A stretch of 64,000 nucleotides of DNA from Mesorhizobium sp. CA14. GTDB lineage: Bacteria > Pseudomonadota > Alphaproteobacteria > Rhizobiales > Rhizobiaceae. A model generated the notes under the pieces. That model was given only the letters and a program-made list of their open reading frames with translations. It was not told the origin of the DNA and ran no database searches. The translations under genes and the position numbers were made by a program. The first letter of the stretch is position 1, and every line of letters begins with the position of its first letter. This document shows, piece by piece, positions 42,481 through 50,485 of the stretch. The DNA lies in assembly GCF_020165195.1 (NCBI RefSeq), contig NZ_JAIUHR010000008.1:124001-188000 (forward strand). Reading direction: 5' to 3'.

Positions 42481-44319
42481 ATGCGCATGATGTTTGGTCG
42501 GCGGCTTGCGGCGCCAATATCCGGCCAGGGCGCTGCGGGGCTTGGTGACCTGCCGGAATGGAATCTCGCCGATCTCTACTCCGGCATGGAAGCGCCCGAG
42601 TTGAAGCGCGACATCGCCAAGGCGGCCGCCGACGCCGTCGCCTTCGAAACCCGCTGGAAAGGCACCCTTGCCGCAGAAGCCGGACGCGGCGCCGCCGGCC
42701 GGCTCGGCGAGGCGCTCAAAACCTACGAGGCGCTCGAGGAACTGATCGGCCGCATCGTCTCCTATGCCGGCCTCGTCTATGCCGGCAACACCGCCGATCC
42801 GCAGCGCGCCAAGCTCTATGGCGACGTCCAGGAAAAGATGACGGATGCCAGCGCGCATCTCCTGTTCTTCGCGCTCGAACTCAACCTGATCGACGATGCG
42901 GCGATCGAGAGCGCTTTGGCCGCCGACAAGACCTTTGGCCACTACCGGCCCTGGGTGCTCGATCTCAGAAAGGACAAGCCCTACCAGCTCGAGGATCGTG
43001 TCGAGCAATTGTTCCACGAAAAGTCGGTCACCGGTCGCGGCGCCTGGAACCGCCTGTTCGACGAGACGATGACCGACCTGCGCTTCGATGTCGACGGCGA
43101 GGAGCTGACGCTTGAGCCGGCGCTCAACCGGTTGCAGGATGCCAATGGCGAGGTGCGCCGCCGCGCCTCCGAGGCGCTCGCCGCCACGTTCCGCAAGAAC
43201 CTGCGCACCTTCACCCTCATCACCAACACCTTAGCCAAGGACAAGGAAATCTCCGACCGCTGGCGCGGCTTCCAGGACATTGCCGACTCTCGCCACCTCG
43301 CCAACCGCGTCGAGCGCGAAGTGGTCGATGCGCTGGCCGCGGCCGTGCGCGAGGCCTATCCGCGGCTGTCGCACCGCTATTACGCGATGAAGGCGCGCTG
43401 GCTCGGCATGGAGGTGATGAACCACTGGGACCGCAACGCGCCGCTGCCGGAGACGCCGCAGGCGGTGATCAGCTGGGACGATGCCAGGGACACGGTGCTC
43501 TCCGCCTACCAGCGTTTTTCGCCGGACATGGCCGAAATCGCCCGCGGCTTTTTCGACCGCAGATGGATTGACGCACCGGTCAGGGCGGGTAAGTCGCCCG
43601 GCGCCTTCGCTCATCCGACGGTTCCGTCGGCGCATCCTTATGTGCTGCTCAACTACATGGGCAAGCCGCGCGATGTGATGACGCTGGCGCATGAGCTCGG
43701 CCATGGCGTGCACCAGGTGCTGGCCGCTGGCCAGGGCGCGCTGATGGCCTCGACGCCGCTGACGCTGGCCGAGACCGCCTCCGTCTTCGGCGAGATGCTG
43801 ACCTTCCGTTCGCTGCTTGAGCAGACCGGCGACAAACGCGAGCGCAAGGCGATGCTCGCCCAGAAGGTCGAGGACATGATCAACACCGTCGTGCGCCAGA
43901 TCGCCTTCTACGAGTTCGAGCGCAAGGTGCATGCCGAGCGCAAGAACGGCGAGCTGACCTCGGACAGGCTGGGCGAATTCTGGCTGGAGGTGCAGGCCGA
44001 GAGCCTGGGGCCGGCAATCAAGCTGCGCGAGGGCTACGAAGTCTTCTGGACCTACATCCCGCATTTCATCCACTCGCCTTTCTACGTCTACGCCTATGCC
44101 TTCGGCGATTGCCTGGTGAACTCGCTCTACGCCGTCTATCAGAACGCCGAGCGCGGATTTCAGGAGAAGTATTTCGAGATGCTGCGCGCCGGCGGCACGA
44201 AGCATCATTCCGAGCTTCTGGCGCCCTTCGGCCTCGACGCCACTGATCCCGCTTTCTGGCAGATCGGCCTTGGCGTGATCGGTTCGCTGATCGACGAGTT
44301 GGAAGCGCTCGAGAAGTGA
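42481..44319 (+). CDS. pepF: M3-family oligoendopeptidase F
   Basis: Cytoplasmic zinc metallopeptidase that degrades short oligopeptides. The zinc motif HELGHGVH starts at residue 404, with the third ligand in the following helix TLAETASVFGEML. The length of 612 residues fits PepF. The ATG at 42481 (MRMMFG) follows a GAAGG site by 9 nt. It is divergent from the NtrC-type regulator with 159 bp between. Confidence 0.94.
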   Translation: MRMMFGRRLAAPISGQGAAGLGDLPEWNLADLYSGMEAPELKRDIAKAAADAVAFETRWKGTLAAEAGRGAAGRLGEALKTYEALEELIGRIVSYAGLVYAGNTADPQRAKLYGDVQEKMTDASAHLLFFALELNLIDDAAIESALAADKTFGHYRPWVLDLRKDKPYQLEDRVEQLFHEKSVTGRGAWNRLFDETMTDLRFDVDGEELTLEPALNRLQDANGEVRRRASEALAATFRKNLRTFTLITNTLAKDKEISDRWRGFQDIADSRHLANRVEREVVDALAAAVREAYPRLSHRYYAMKARWLGMEVMNHWDRNAPLPETPQAVISWDDARDTVLSAYQRFSPDMAEIARGFFDRRWIDAPVRAGKSPGAFAHPTVPSAHPYVLLNYMGKPRDVMTLAHELGHGVHQVLAAGQGALMASTPLTLAETASVFGEMLTFRSLLEQTGDKRERKAMLAQKVEDMINTVVRQIAFYEFERKVHAERKNGELTSDRLGEFWLEVQAESLGPAIKLREGYEVFWTYIPHFIHSPFYVYAYAFGDCLVNSLYAVYQNAERGFQEKYFEMLRAGGTKHHSELLAPFGLDATDPAFWQIGLGVIGSLIDELEALEK

Positions 44320-44671
44320 ACAGCAACGAAGTGTATCGGCAGCTATAGTTTAGCCAAGGCGCATATTAGCAAGATCTAGTCTTGCTCTAAATAGCTGTTC
44401 TTGAATAACTCTCCGGCGCATTTTCAACTGGCTTTCGACAAGCCATATGATAGCGTCCGGCCTCAAGCTGAGCCGGACGCATCGCGCAGGCCAGAGATGG
44501 CCGGTCGCGGCGCGCCAGGGCGAATGCGATGATGGCCGTCGGCCCCGGACAAGGCCGAACGCCGATGGCTCGATTGAAGCCGGCGGTTCCGCCAGTCACG
44601 GAACCTTTGACGATCCTTGGCGTGCGCTCGCCTTTCCGGGCCTCGGCCGACAGATCGGACTGGAGAGGGAA
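44320..44671. other. 352-bp intergenic region with several inverted repeats
   Basis: Three hairpins are visible: AGCAAGA/TCTTGCT (44368-44386), flanked by AGCTAT/ATAGCT (44341-44346 and 44391-44396), and a 9-bp GCGTCCGGC/GCCGGACGC pair (44453-44480). No gene or family assignment is made. They may include the pepF terminator and the promoter of the next gene. Confidence 0.6.
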
Positions 44672-45376
44672 ATGAGCACTTTCTTCTACATGCTCCTGGC
44701 GTTCGTTGTGGGTATCCTGGTTGGCTGGTTCATCTGGGGCCGCCTGCGCGGAGAGCTCGATAATCTGCGTGGCGATCTCGACCGCACGCGAAGCGAGCGC
44801 GACGGGCTGCGCGCCGACAGCGATCGGTTGAAGGGCGAGCTCGACGCCTGCGGCCGTGCCCGCGCCGATCTCGAAAACCGGCTGCGCGATGCGCCTGCCG
44901 CCAAGGCGGGCGCCGGCAAGGCCGCCGCGCCGGCGCCGGCGGCGCTGATGTCGACGCCCACGCCCGCCACATCGGCAAAGGCCGCTCCGGCGAAGTCGGC
45001 CGCCGCAAAGAAACCGGCGGCAACGAAGACCGCGACGGCGCCGAAGCCGGCTGCCAAGGCTGCTGCGCCCAAGAAAACGGCGGCCCCCGCGGCAAAGAAA
45101 GCTGGCGCGCCGACGACAGGCAAGGCCGACAATCTGCGCCGCCTCATCGGCATCGGGCCAGTCAACGAGAGACTGCTTAAGGGCCTGGGCGTCACCACCT
45201 ATGCCCAGATCGCCGCCTGGACCGATGCCGACGTCAAACGCGTCGAGGACGTGCTCAATTTCGACGGCCGCATTGCGCGCGAAAAATGGATCGAGCAGGC
45301 GAAATTGCTGGCCGCCGGCGACGAGGCCGAATTCGCCCGCCAGTTCCCCTCGGCTGGAACCGCAAGCAACAGCTGA
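44672..45376 (+). CDS. Membrane-anchored protein with coiled coil, Ala/Lys-rich linker and C-terminal helix-hairpin-helix domain
   Basis: A 234-residue protein. An N-terminal helix (FFYMLLAFVVGILVGWFIWG) anchors it, residues about 28-70 are a coiled coil (LDNLRGDLDRTRSERDGLRADSDRLKGELDA), residues about 80-155 are a low-complexity AKP linker resembling histone H1, and the last 75 residues contain DNLRRLIGIGPVNERLLKGLGVTTYAQIAAWT, a helix-hairpin-helix pattern related to the LSU L21-linked or flap-endonuclease-like HhH domain. It may tether DNA or RNA to the membrane. The ATG at 44672 has a GGAGAGGGA site. Confidence 0.88.
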   Translation: MSTFFYMLLAFVVGILVGWFIWGRLRGELDNLRGDLDRTRSERDGLRADSDRLKGELDACGRARADLENRLRDAPAAKAGAGKAAAPAPAALMSTPTPATSAKAAPAKSAAAKKPAATKTATAPKPAAKAAAPKKTAAPAAKKAGAPTTGKADNLRRLIGIGPVNERLLKGLGVTTYAQIAAWTDADVKRVEDVLNFDGRIAREKWIEQAKLLAAGDEAEFARQFPSAGTASNS

Positions 45377-45400
45377 ACGATCCGCCTGTTGGCGTAAGGC

Positions 45401-45428
45401 GGCGTCCCGACGGGCGCCGTCTTTGTTT
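45401..45428 (+). terminator. Weak terminator after the HhH protein gene
   Basis: GGCGTCCC-GAC-GGGCGCC (one bulged base) at 45401-45418 is followed by the T-rich tract TCTTTGTTT. It lies 24 nt after the stop. Confidence 0.55.
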
Positions 45429-45521
45429 GGGCCAGCCGCCTTTGCGCCGCCCGACGCCGTTCCCTCGATTGCACCTCGCCGAACCCCCATATAGAGCGGT
45501 CGACTGAATTGTCCGCACCCA

Positions 45522-46673
45522 ATGTTCATGTCCCTGCCCGCAGCCATCTTCCGCAACGACGCAACCGCTCGTCAGCTGGTCTTCGACAGGCCGCGCGAGA
45601 TCATCGTCGCGCACGACGCGGAAGAGTTCGCGCCCGCGCTTGAAAGGGCGCAGGCCGCCTCCGATTCCGGCAAATGGTTGGCGGGCTATTTCTCCTACGA
45701 AGCCGGCTACCTGCTCGAGCCGAAACTGGTGCCGCTGCTGCCCGAAGGCCGCCGCGCGCCGTTGGTCTGCCTTGGCGTCTTCGATGCGCCCGACGAGCAG
45801 GAGGTCCCGCGGTCACTGGCGCCAGCCAGCAACGGCCCGATCTTCGATGCCCGCGCAGCCTGGTCGGCCGAGGACTATGCCGGCCGCTTCGCGCGCCTTC
45901 ACAACCACATCCGCAAAGGCGATTGCTATCAGGGCAACCTTACCTTCCCGGTTCGTGCGCAGTGGTCGGGCGATCCGCTTGCGGCCTTCGACGCGCTGAC
46001 GGAACGCCAGCCGGTGAAATATGGCGCGCTGGTCTCGCTCGGCGATCCGATCGTCCTGTCGCGCTCGCCCGAACTGTTCTTCGAGATTGATGCCGACGGC
46101 ATGATCGAAACCCACCCGATGAAAGGCACCGCGCCGCGCGGCGCGACCAAGGCCGAAGACGCACGGCTGAAGGCCTTCCTGCGCAACGACGAAAAGAACC
46201 AGGCCGAGAACCGGATGATCGTCGACCTTCTGCGCAACGACATCTCGCTGATCAGCGAAGTCGGCACGCTCGACGTGCCGGAACTGTTCCGCATCGAGAC
46301 CTATCCGACGGTGCACCAGATGGTGAGCCGCGTGCGGGCAAGGCTTTTGCCGGACATCGGCATCCGCCAAGTCTTCGCCGCGCTCTTCCCTTGCGGCTCG
46401 ATCACCGGTGCGCCGAAAATCCGTGCCATGGAAATCCTGCACGAGTTGGAAGACGCACCGCGAGATGTCTATTGCGGGGCCATCGGCTGGATCGCGCCGG
46501 GCGGCAGGATGCGTTTTTCGGTGGCGATCCGCACCATCTCGCTCTTTGCCGACGGCGAGGCCGTCTACAATGTCGGCGGCGGCGTCGTCTTCGATTCCAC
46601 CGCCGAAGAGGAGTATCGGGAGTGTCTGTTGAAAGCGCGCTTCGCGACGGGAACGGTGCCGGCTTCGAGCTGA
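45522..46673 (+). CDS. pabB: Aminodeoxychorismate synthase component I (PabB)
   Basis: Converts chorismate and ammonia to 4-amino-4-deoxychorismate in folate synthesis. The 383-residue protein is of the chorismate-binding fold, with the conserved PIVLSRSPELFFEIDADGMIETHPMKGTAPRG (in parts), the substrate segment FPCGSITGAPKIRAMEILHELE and the C-terminal RFSVAIRTISLFADGEAVYNVGGG. Its 3' end overlaps pabC by 52 nt, which links both steps to p-aminobenzoate. The glutamine amidotransferase PabA is not in the window. Confidence 0.93.
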   Translation: MFMSLPAAIFRNDATARQLVFDRPREIIVAHDAEEFAPALERAQAASDSGKWLAGYFSYEAGYLLEPKLVPLLPEGRRAPLVCLGVFDAPDEQEVPRSLAPASNGPIFDARAAWSAEDYAGRFARLHNHIRKGDCYQGNLTFPVRAQWSGDPLAAFDALTERQPVKYGALVSLGDPIVLSRSPELFFEIDADGMIETHPMKGTAPRGATKAEDARLKAFLRNDEKNQAENRMIVDLLRNDISLISEVGTLDVPELFRIETYPTVHQMVSRVRARLLPDIGIRQVFAALFPCGSITGAPKIRAMEILHELEDAPRDVYCGAIGWIAPGGRMRFSVAIRTISLFADGEAVYNVGGGVVFDSTAEEEYRECLLKARFATGTVPASS

Positions 46674-47284
46674 TCGAGACCATGCGCTGGGAGCCAGGCT
46701 CGGGCTTCCTGCGCTTCGAGCGCCATCTCGCGAGGCTTTATGCGTCCGCCGCCGAACTCGGTTTCGCCTGCGATCCGGCGCGGATCGGCCAGGTGCTTTC
46801 CAGCGCCGTCGGCGGACACGGAGTTGCTTTGCGCGTGCGCCTTACCTTGCAGCGCAATGGCGAAGCGGCAGCCGCCGCTCAAGCCTATGAACCGTTGCCG
46901 GCCGACAAGGTCTGGCGGCTGCAGCTGGCGCGCATCCGTCTCGATTCCGCCAACACGCTGCTGCGCCACAAGACAAGCCTGCGCCAGGTCTACACGCAGG
47001 CGCGCAGCGAATATCTCGCCACCCGCGCCGACGAAGTGCTTCTGGCCAATGAGCGCGGCGAGCTTTGCGAGGGCACGATCACCAATCTCTTCGGCGATTT
47101 CGGCGACGGGCCGCTCGCCACGCCCCGCCTCGACTGCGGCCTTTTGCCTGGAATATTGCGCGGCGAGCTTCTGGACGAAGGCCGCGCCGTGGAAGCGATC
47201 TACAGCTTCGACGATCTGAAGGCGGCGAAGGCGATCTTCGTCGGCAACTCGCTGCGCGGGCTGATCCCGGCGCGACTCGGCTGA
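46622..47284 (+). CDS. pabC: Class IV aminotransferase/4-amino-4-deoxychorismate lyase (PabC)
   Basis: A 220-residue PLP fold IV protein predicted to release pyruvate from aminodeoxychorismate and give p-aminobenzoate. The pattern FELIETMRWEPGSGFLRFERHLARL, the PLP lysine in LLRHKTSLRQVY and CEGTITNLFGD are present. The GTG at 46622 is used since it has a GGAG/GGGAG site and continues into the family start; it overlaps pabB by 52 nt in another frame, indicating tight coupling. Confidence 0.88.
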   Translation: MSVESALRDGNGAGFELIETMRWEPGSGFLRFERHLARLYASAAELGFACDPARIGQVLSSAVGGHGVALRVRLTLQRNGEAAAAAQAYEPLPADKVWRLQLARIRLDSANTLLRHKTSLRQVYTQARSEYLATRADEVLLANERGELCEGTITNLFGDFGDGPLATPRLDCGLLPGILRGELLDEGRAVEAIYSFDDLKAAKAIFVGNSLRGLIPARLG

Positions 47285-47323
47285 CCGCCCTGGAGACATA
47301 AACTGGATAATACCCAAACAGGC

Positions 47324-48259
47324 ATGACCGTCCGCCAGCCGACCCACACGCCCTATGACGGTTCCTCGAAACTCTTCACCATTGGGCTGAAGCCGCTCGA
47401 CTTCGACCGCTGGATCGAGGTCGATGAATTCCTTTTGCCGCATCTGGCCGAAAAGCAACGGCTCTATGCGGAAATCCCGAGAAAGGTCTTCGTCGAGGAA
47501 GACGGCACAAGCGACGCTCAGCGCGAAGTGCTGGACCTGCTCGTCGCGCATCTCGAAGCCACGCATCCCGGCACGCACCGCCGCAGCGGAGTGGATGTCG
47601 AGCCGATCGGTTTCGAGGGGACGATCGACAGGCTGCTTCCTGCCCTGCGCGAGGCGCCGCTGGCAAAGGCCTCGCTGCTCGTCCAGGAAGATCTGATCCT
47701 GATGCGTCGCGACGAGCGCGGCTGGCGGCTCGCCGCCGGGTCGCTCTGCTTCCCGTCGTCCTGGTCGCTGCAGGAGAAATTTGGCAAGCCGTTGCAGGAG
47801 ATCCACGAACCGGTGCCTGGATTCGGCCCCGGCACCCGGCCGGCAGATCTCATCAACCGCATGTTCGATGGCCTGCAGGGCCAGGCGGTCGAGCGCTTCA
47901 ACTGGTCGATCCAAGCCAACGATGCGCTCTATCATCCGCTTTCCAATGTCGAGCGCATCGACCGCGCAACGAACCGCCCGAGCCGCTTCCCCGACGGCGA
48001 CGTCAAAGCCCATGCCTTCATCCGCGTCGAACGCCAGACGCTGCGCAAGCTTCCCCTGTCGCGCGACATCCTCTTCACCATCCGCATCCATCTCGACCCG
48101 CTCAAGCTGCTCATCCGCCATCCGGACCGGGCAGCACTGGCCGCCTCCTTCGCGGAGCAGCTCCTGGCCCTCGACCAGCAGCAACTCGACTACAAGGGCC
48201 TGACCGCCGACCGCGATGGGCTGGTCGAATTCCTCAGCGACATGGCCTGTACGCCTTAA
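47324..48259 (+). CDS. DUF3445, heme-dependent oxidative N-demethylase-like protein
   Basis: A 311-residue protein of the DUF3445 family, which is described as heme-dependent oxidative N-demethylase. It begins MTVRQPTHTPYDGSSKLF, then has FTIGLKPLDFDRWIEVDEFLLPHLAEK and LPLSRDILFTIRIHLDPLKLL; the segment LCFPSSWSLQEKFGKPLQEIHEPVPGF is the most conserved part. It may demethylate an amine such as dimethylamine. It is 39 nt after pabC, with no clear link to folate. Confidence 0.88.
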   Translation: MTVRQPTHTPYDGSSKLFTIGLKPLDFDRWIEVDEFLLPHLAEKQRLYAEIPRKVFVEEDGTSDAQREVLDLLVAHLEATHPGTHRRSGVDVEPIGFEGTIDRLLPALREAPLAKASLLVQEDLILMRRDERGWRLAAGSLCFPSSWSLQEKFGKPLQEIHEPVPGFGPGTRPADLINRMFDGLQGQAVERFNWSIQANDALYHPLSNVERIDRATNRPSRFPDGDVKAHAFIRVERQTLRKLPLSRDILFTIRIHLDPLKLLIRHPDRAALAASFAEQLLALDQQQLDYKGLTADRDGLVEFLSDMACTP

Positions 48260-48391
48260 CCAAGGTTCCAGGCAGGCCTGGCCGGCGATTGGTGCTTTTC
48301 GCTGGTTTATGACAATGATCTGTGGTTGTAGCGCTTGGCCGTCGGGCAAAAGGCCCCGGTTTTGCGCGTGTTTGAAGGAGTGTGCGAAAAA

Positions 48392-49837
48392 ATGGCGAAT
48401 GAAAACTGGCCCGTTTACGGTGAAATCACCGGTCCCGTCGTGATGATCGGCTTCGGCTCGATCGGGCGGGGAACGCTGCCGCTGATCGAGCGCCATTTCA
48501 GGTTCGACAAGTCGCGCATGACGGTCATCGACCCGCGCGACACCGACCGCAAGCTGCTCGACGAGCGCGGCATCACCTTCATGCAGGACGCGGTGACCGA
48601 GAAGAACTACAAGAAGCTGCTCACGCCACTTCTGACCAATGGCGGCGGCCAGGGCTTTTGCGTCAACCTGTCGGTCGACACCGGCTCGGTGGACCTGATG
48701 AAATTGTGCCGCAAGCTCGGCGTGCTCTACATCGACACTGTCGTCGAGCCGTGGCTCGGCTTCTATTTCGACACCGAGGCCGACAATGCCAGCCGCACCA
48801 ACTATGCGCTGCGCGAGGCGATGATCAAGGAAAAGCAAGACAAGCCCGGCGGCCCGACGGCGGTCTCCACCTGCGGCGCCAATCCCGGCATGGTCTCGTG
48901 GTTCGTCAAGAAGGCGCTGGTCAACCTCGCCACCGATCTCGGTCTCGAGTTTTCCGAGCCCGCGCAGGAGGATCGCGAGGCGTGGGCCAGGCTGATGAAG
49001 AAGGCCGGCGTCAAGGGCATCCATATCGCCGAGCGCGACACCCAGCGCACGAAGAAGCCGAAGCCGATGAACGTGTTCTGGAACACCTGGTCGGTCGAAG
49101 GCTTCATATCGGAGGGCCTGCAGCCGGCCGAGCTCGGCTGGGGCACGCATGAGAACTGGATGCCGAAGAACGGCAAGAAGCACAAGCAAGGCTCCAAGGC
49201 GGCGATCTATCTGGAGCAGCCCGGCGCCAACACGCGTGTGCGCAGCTGGTGCCCGACGCCCGGCCCGCAATACGGCCTGCTGGTGACGCATAATGAGTCG
49301 ATCTCGATCGCCGACTTCTTCACCGTGCGGTCGAAGAAGGGCAAGGTCCAATATCGCCCGACCTGCCACTACGCTTACCACCCCTGCAACGACGCCATGC
49401 TGTCGCTGGATGAGATGTTCGGCGCCGCCGGCAAGTCGCAGCCGGTCCACCACGTGCTCGACGAGAACGAACTGGTCGACGGCATCGACGAGCTCGGCGT
49501 GCTGCTCTACGGCCACGACAAGAACGCCTACTGGTACGGCTCGCAGCTGTCGCTGGCCGAGGCGCGCAAACTCGCCCCCTACCAGAACGCCACCGGCCTG
49601 CAGGTGACCTCGGCTGTGCTCGCCGGCATGGTCTGGGCGCTGGAGAACCCGACCGCCGGCATCGTCGAGGCCGACGAGATGGACTACCGGCGCTGCCTCG
49701 AAGTGCAGTCGCCCTATCTTGGGCCGGTCAGGGGCTACTACACCGACTGGACGCCGCTGGATGACCGGCCGGGCCTTTTCCCCGAGGACCTGGACAAGGA
49801 CGACCCGTGGCAGTTCCGCAACATTCTGGTCCGATAG
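48392..49837 (+). CDS. hss: Homospermidine synthase
   Basis: NAD-dependent homospermidine synthase that joins two putrescine units (or putrescine and spermidine) to homospermidine, the characteristic polyamine of rhizobia. The 481-residue length fits. The NAD site is VVMIGFGSIGRGTLPLIERHF near the N-terminus, and the catalytic part contains STCGANPGMVSWFVKKAL and the WGTHENWMP segment. The ATG at 48392 has GAAGGAG 12 nt upstream. It uses putrescine made by the decarboxylase at 22743, though the two genes are 25 kb apart. Confidence 0.95.
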   Translation: MANENWPVYGEITGPVVMIGFGSIGRGTLPLIERHFRFDKSRMTVIDPRDTDRKLLDERGITFMQDAVTEKNYKKLLTPLLTNGGGQGFCVNLSVDTGSVDLMKLCRKLGVLYIDTVVEPWLGFYFDTEADNASRTNYALREAMIKEKQDKPGGPTAVSTCGANPGMVSWFVKKALVNLATDLGLEFSEPAQEDREAWARLMKKAGVKGIHIAERDTQRTKKPKPMNVFWNTWSVEGFISEGLQPAELGWGTHENWMPKNGKKHKQGSKAAIYLEQPGANTRVRSWCPTPGPQYGLLVTHNESISIADFFTVRSKKGKVQYRPTCHYAYHPCNDAMLSLDEMFGAAGKSQPVHHVLDENELVDGIDELGVLLYGHDKNAYWYGSQLSLAEARKLAPYQNATGLQVTSAVLAGMVWALENPTAGIVEADEMDYRRCLEVQSPYLGPVRGYYTDWTPLDDRPGLFPEDLDKDDPWQFRNILVR

Positions 49838-49865
49838 CAGCCAGCCTGACGGCTCTCACCGCCTT

Positions 49866-49890
49866 GCAATCGCCCGGAAATCGGGCGATT
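49866..49890. other. Inverted repeat after the homospermidine synthase gene
   Basis: CAATCGCCCG, a 5-base loop and CGGGCGATTG form an exact 10-bp hairpin 28 nt after the stop. No T-run follows, so it may be an attenuator or stability element before the Omp10 gene. Confidence 0.6.
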
Positions 49891-49923
49891 GAGTATCGGC
49901 GGACTGAGGAGAGGATTTTCAGA

Positions 49924-50295
49924 ATGACCATTGCGCGCAAACTGCTGTCGGCAGGCGCCGCGGCAAGCCTTCTGGCTGCGGCAGCCTGCACCACCACCGG
50001 ACCTTCGCAACCACCGGCCGCCGCACCCAAGGGCGTCGAGGGCAACTGGATCGACGCCAAGGGTACAGGCTTGTCGACCTTCACGGCCGGTAATTTCACC
50101 ACCGTCGCCACCGACACCGGGCAGAAACTGTCGGAAGGCAGCTACACCATGACCGGACCGACCTCGGTTGAGATCCACGGCACCTCGCTGATCCGCCAGA
50201 CGCCGGTCAGCTTCAACTGCCTGATGATCTCCACCAGCCAGCTCAACTGCACCAGCGCCAGCGGCCAGAACTTCGTGCTGACGCGCCGGGCCTGA
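49924..50295 (+). CDS. omp10: Omp10-type outer membrane lipoprotein
   Basis: A 123-residue lipoprotein. The signal ends in a lipobox LLAAAAC with the modified Cys22. The mature part follows the Brucella Omp10 pattern: GVEGNWIDAKG, then TTVATDTGQKLSEGSYTM, and the tail LMISTSQLNCTSASGQNFVLTRRA. It probably contributes to outer membrane integrity. A terminator at 50322 closes the unit. Confidence 0.92.
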   Translation: MTIARKLLSAGAAASLLAAAACTTTGPSQPPAAAPKGVEGNWIDAKGTGLSTFTAGNFTTVATDTGQKLSEGSYTMTGPTSVEIHGTSLIRQTPVSFNCLMISTSQLNCTSASGQNFVLTRRA

Positions 50296-50321
50296 GGGCT
50301 GGCGAATGTCTCAATGACAGG

Positions 50322-50349
50322 GACGGTGGCGTGAGCCGCCGTCTTTTTT
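50322..50349 (+). terminator. Rho-independent terminator after omp10
   Basis: GACGGTGGC-GTGA-GCCGCCGTC (one G-T wobble) is followed by TTTTTT. It is 26 nt after the stop. Confidence 0.9.
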
Positions 50350-50485
50350 ATGCCGGCAAACATCTCCCTGATTTGTGCTTGCATCGCCCAGGACCCGATG
50401 TGAACATGGTCTAAGGCTGACTGTTATTTTCCAGTCAAGCGAGGGCGTTAAGCATATTCGAAGTCAGCTTATCCGGGAGACGAAG

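Noticed and set aside
46565..49516. 983-codon open frame on the minus strand
   Set aside because: Antisense to pabC, the DUF3445 gene and homospermidine synthase; composition is Arg/Ala/Leu/Asp shadow-like with no recognisable domain.
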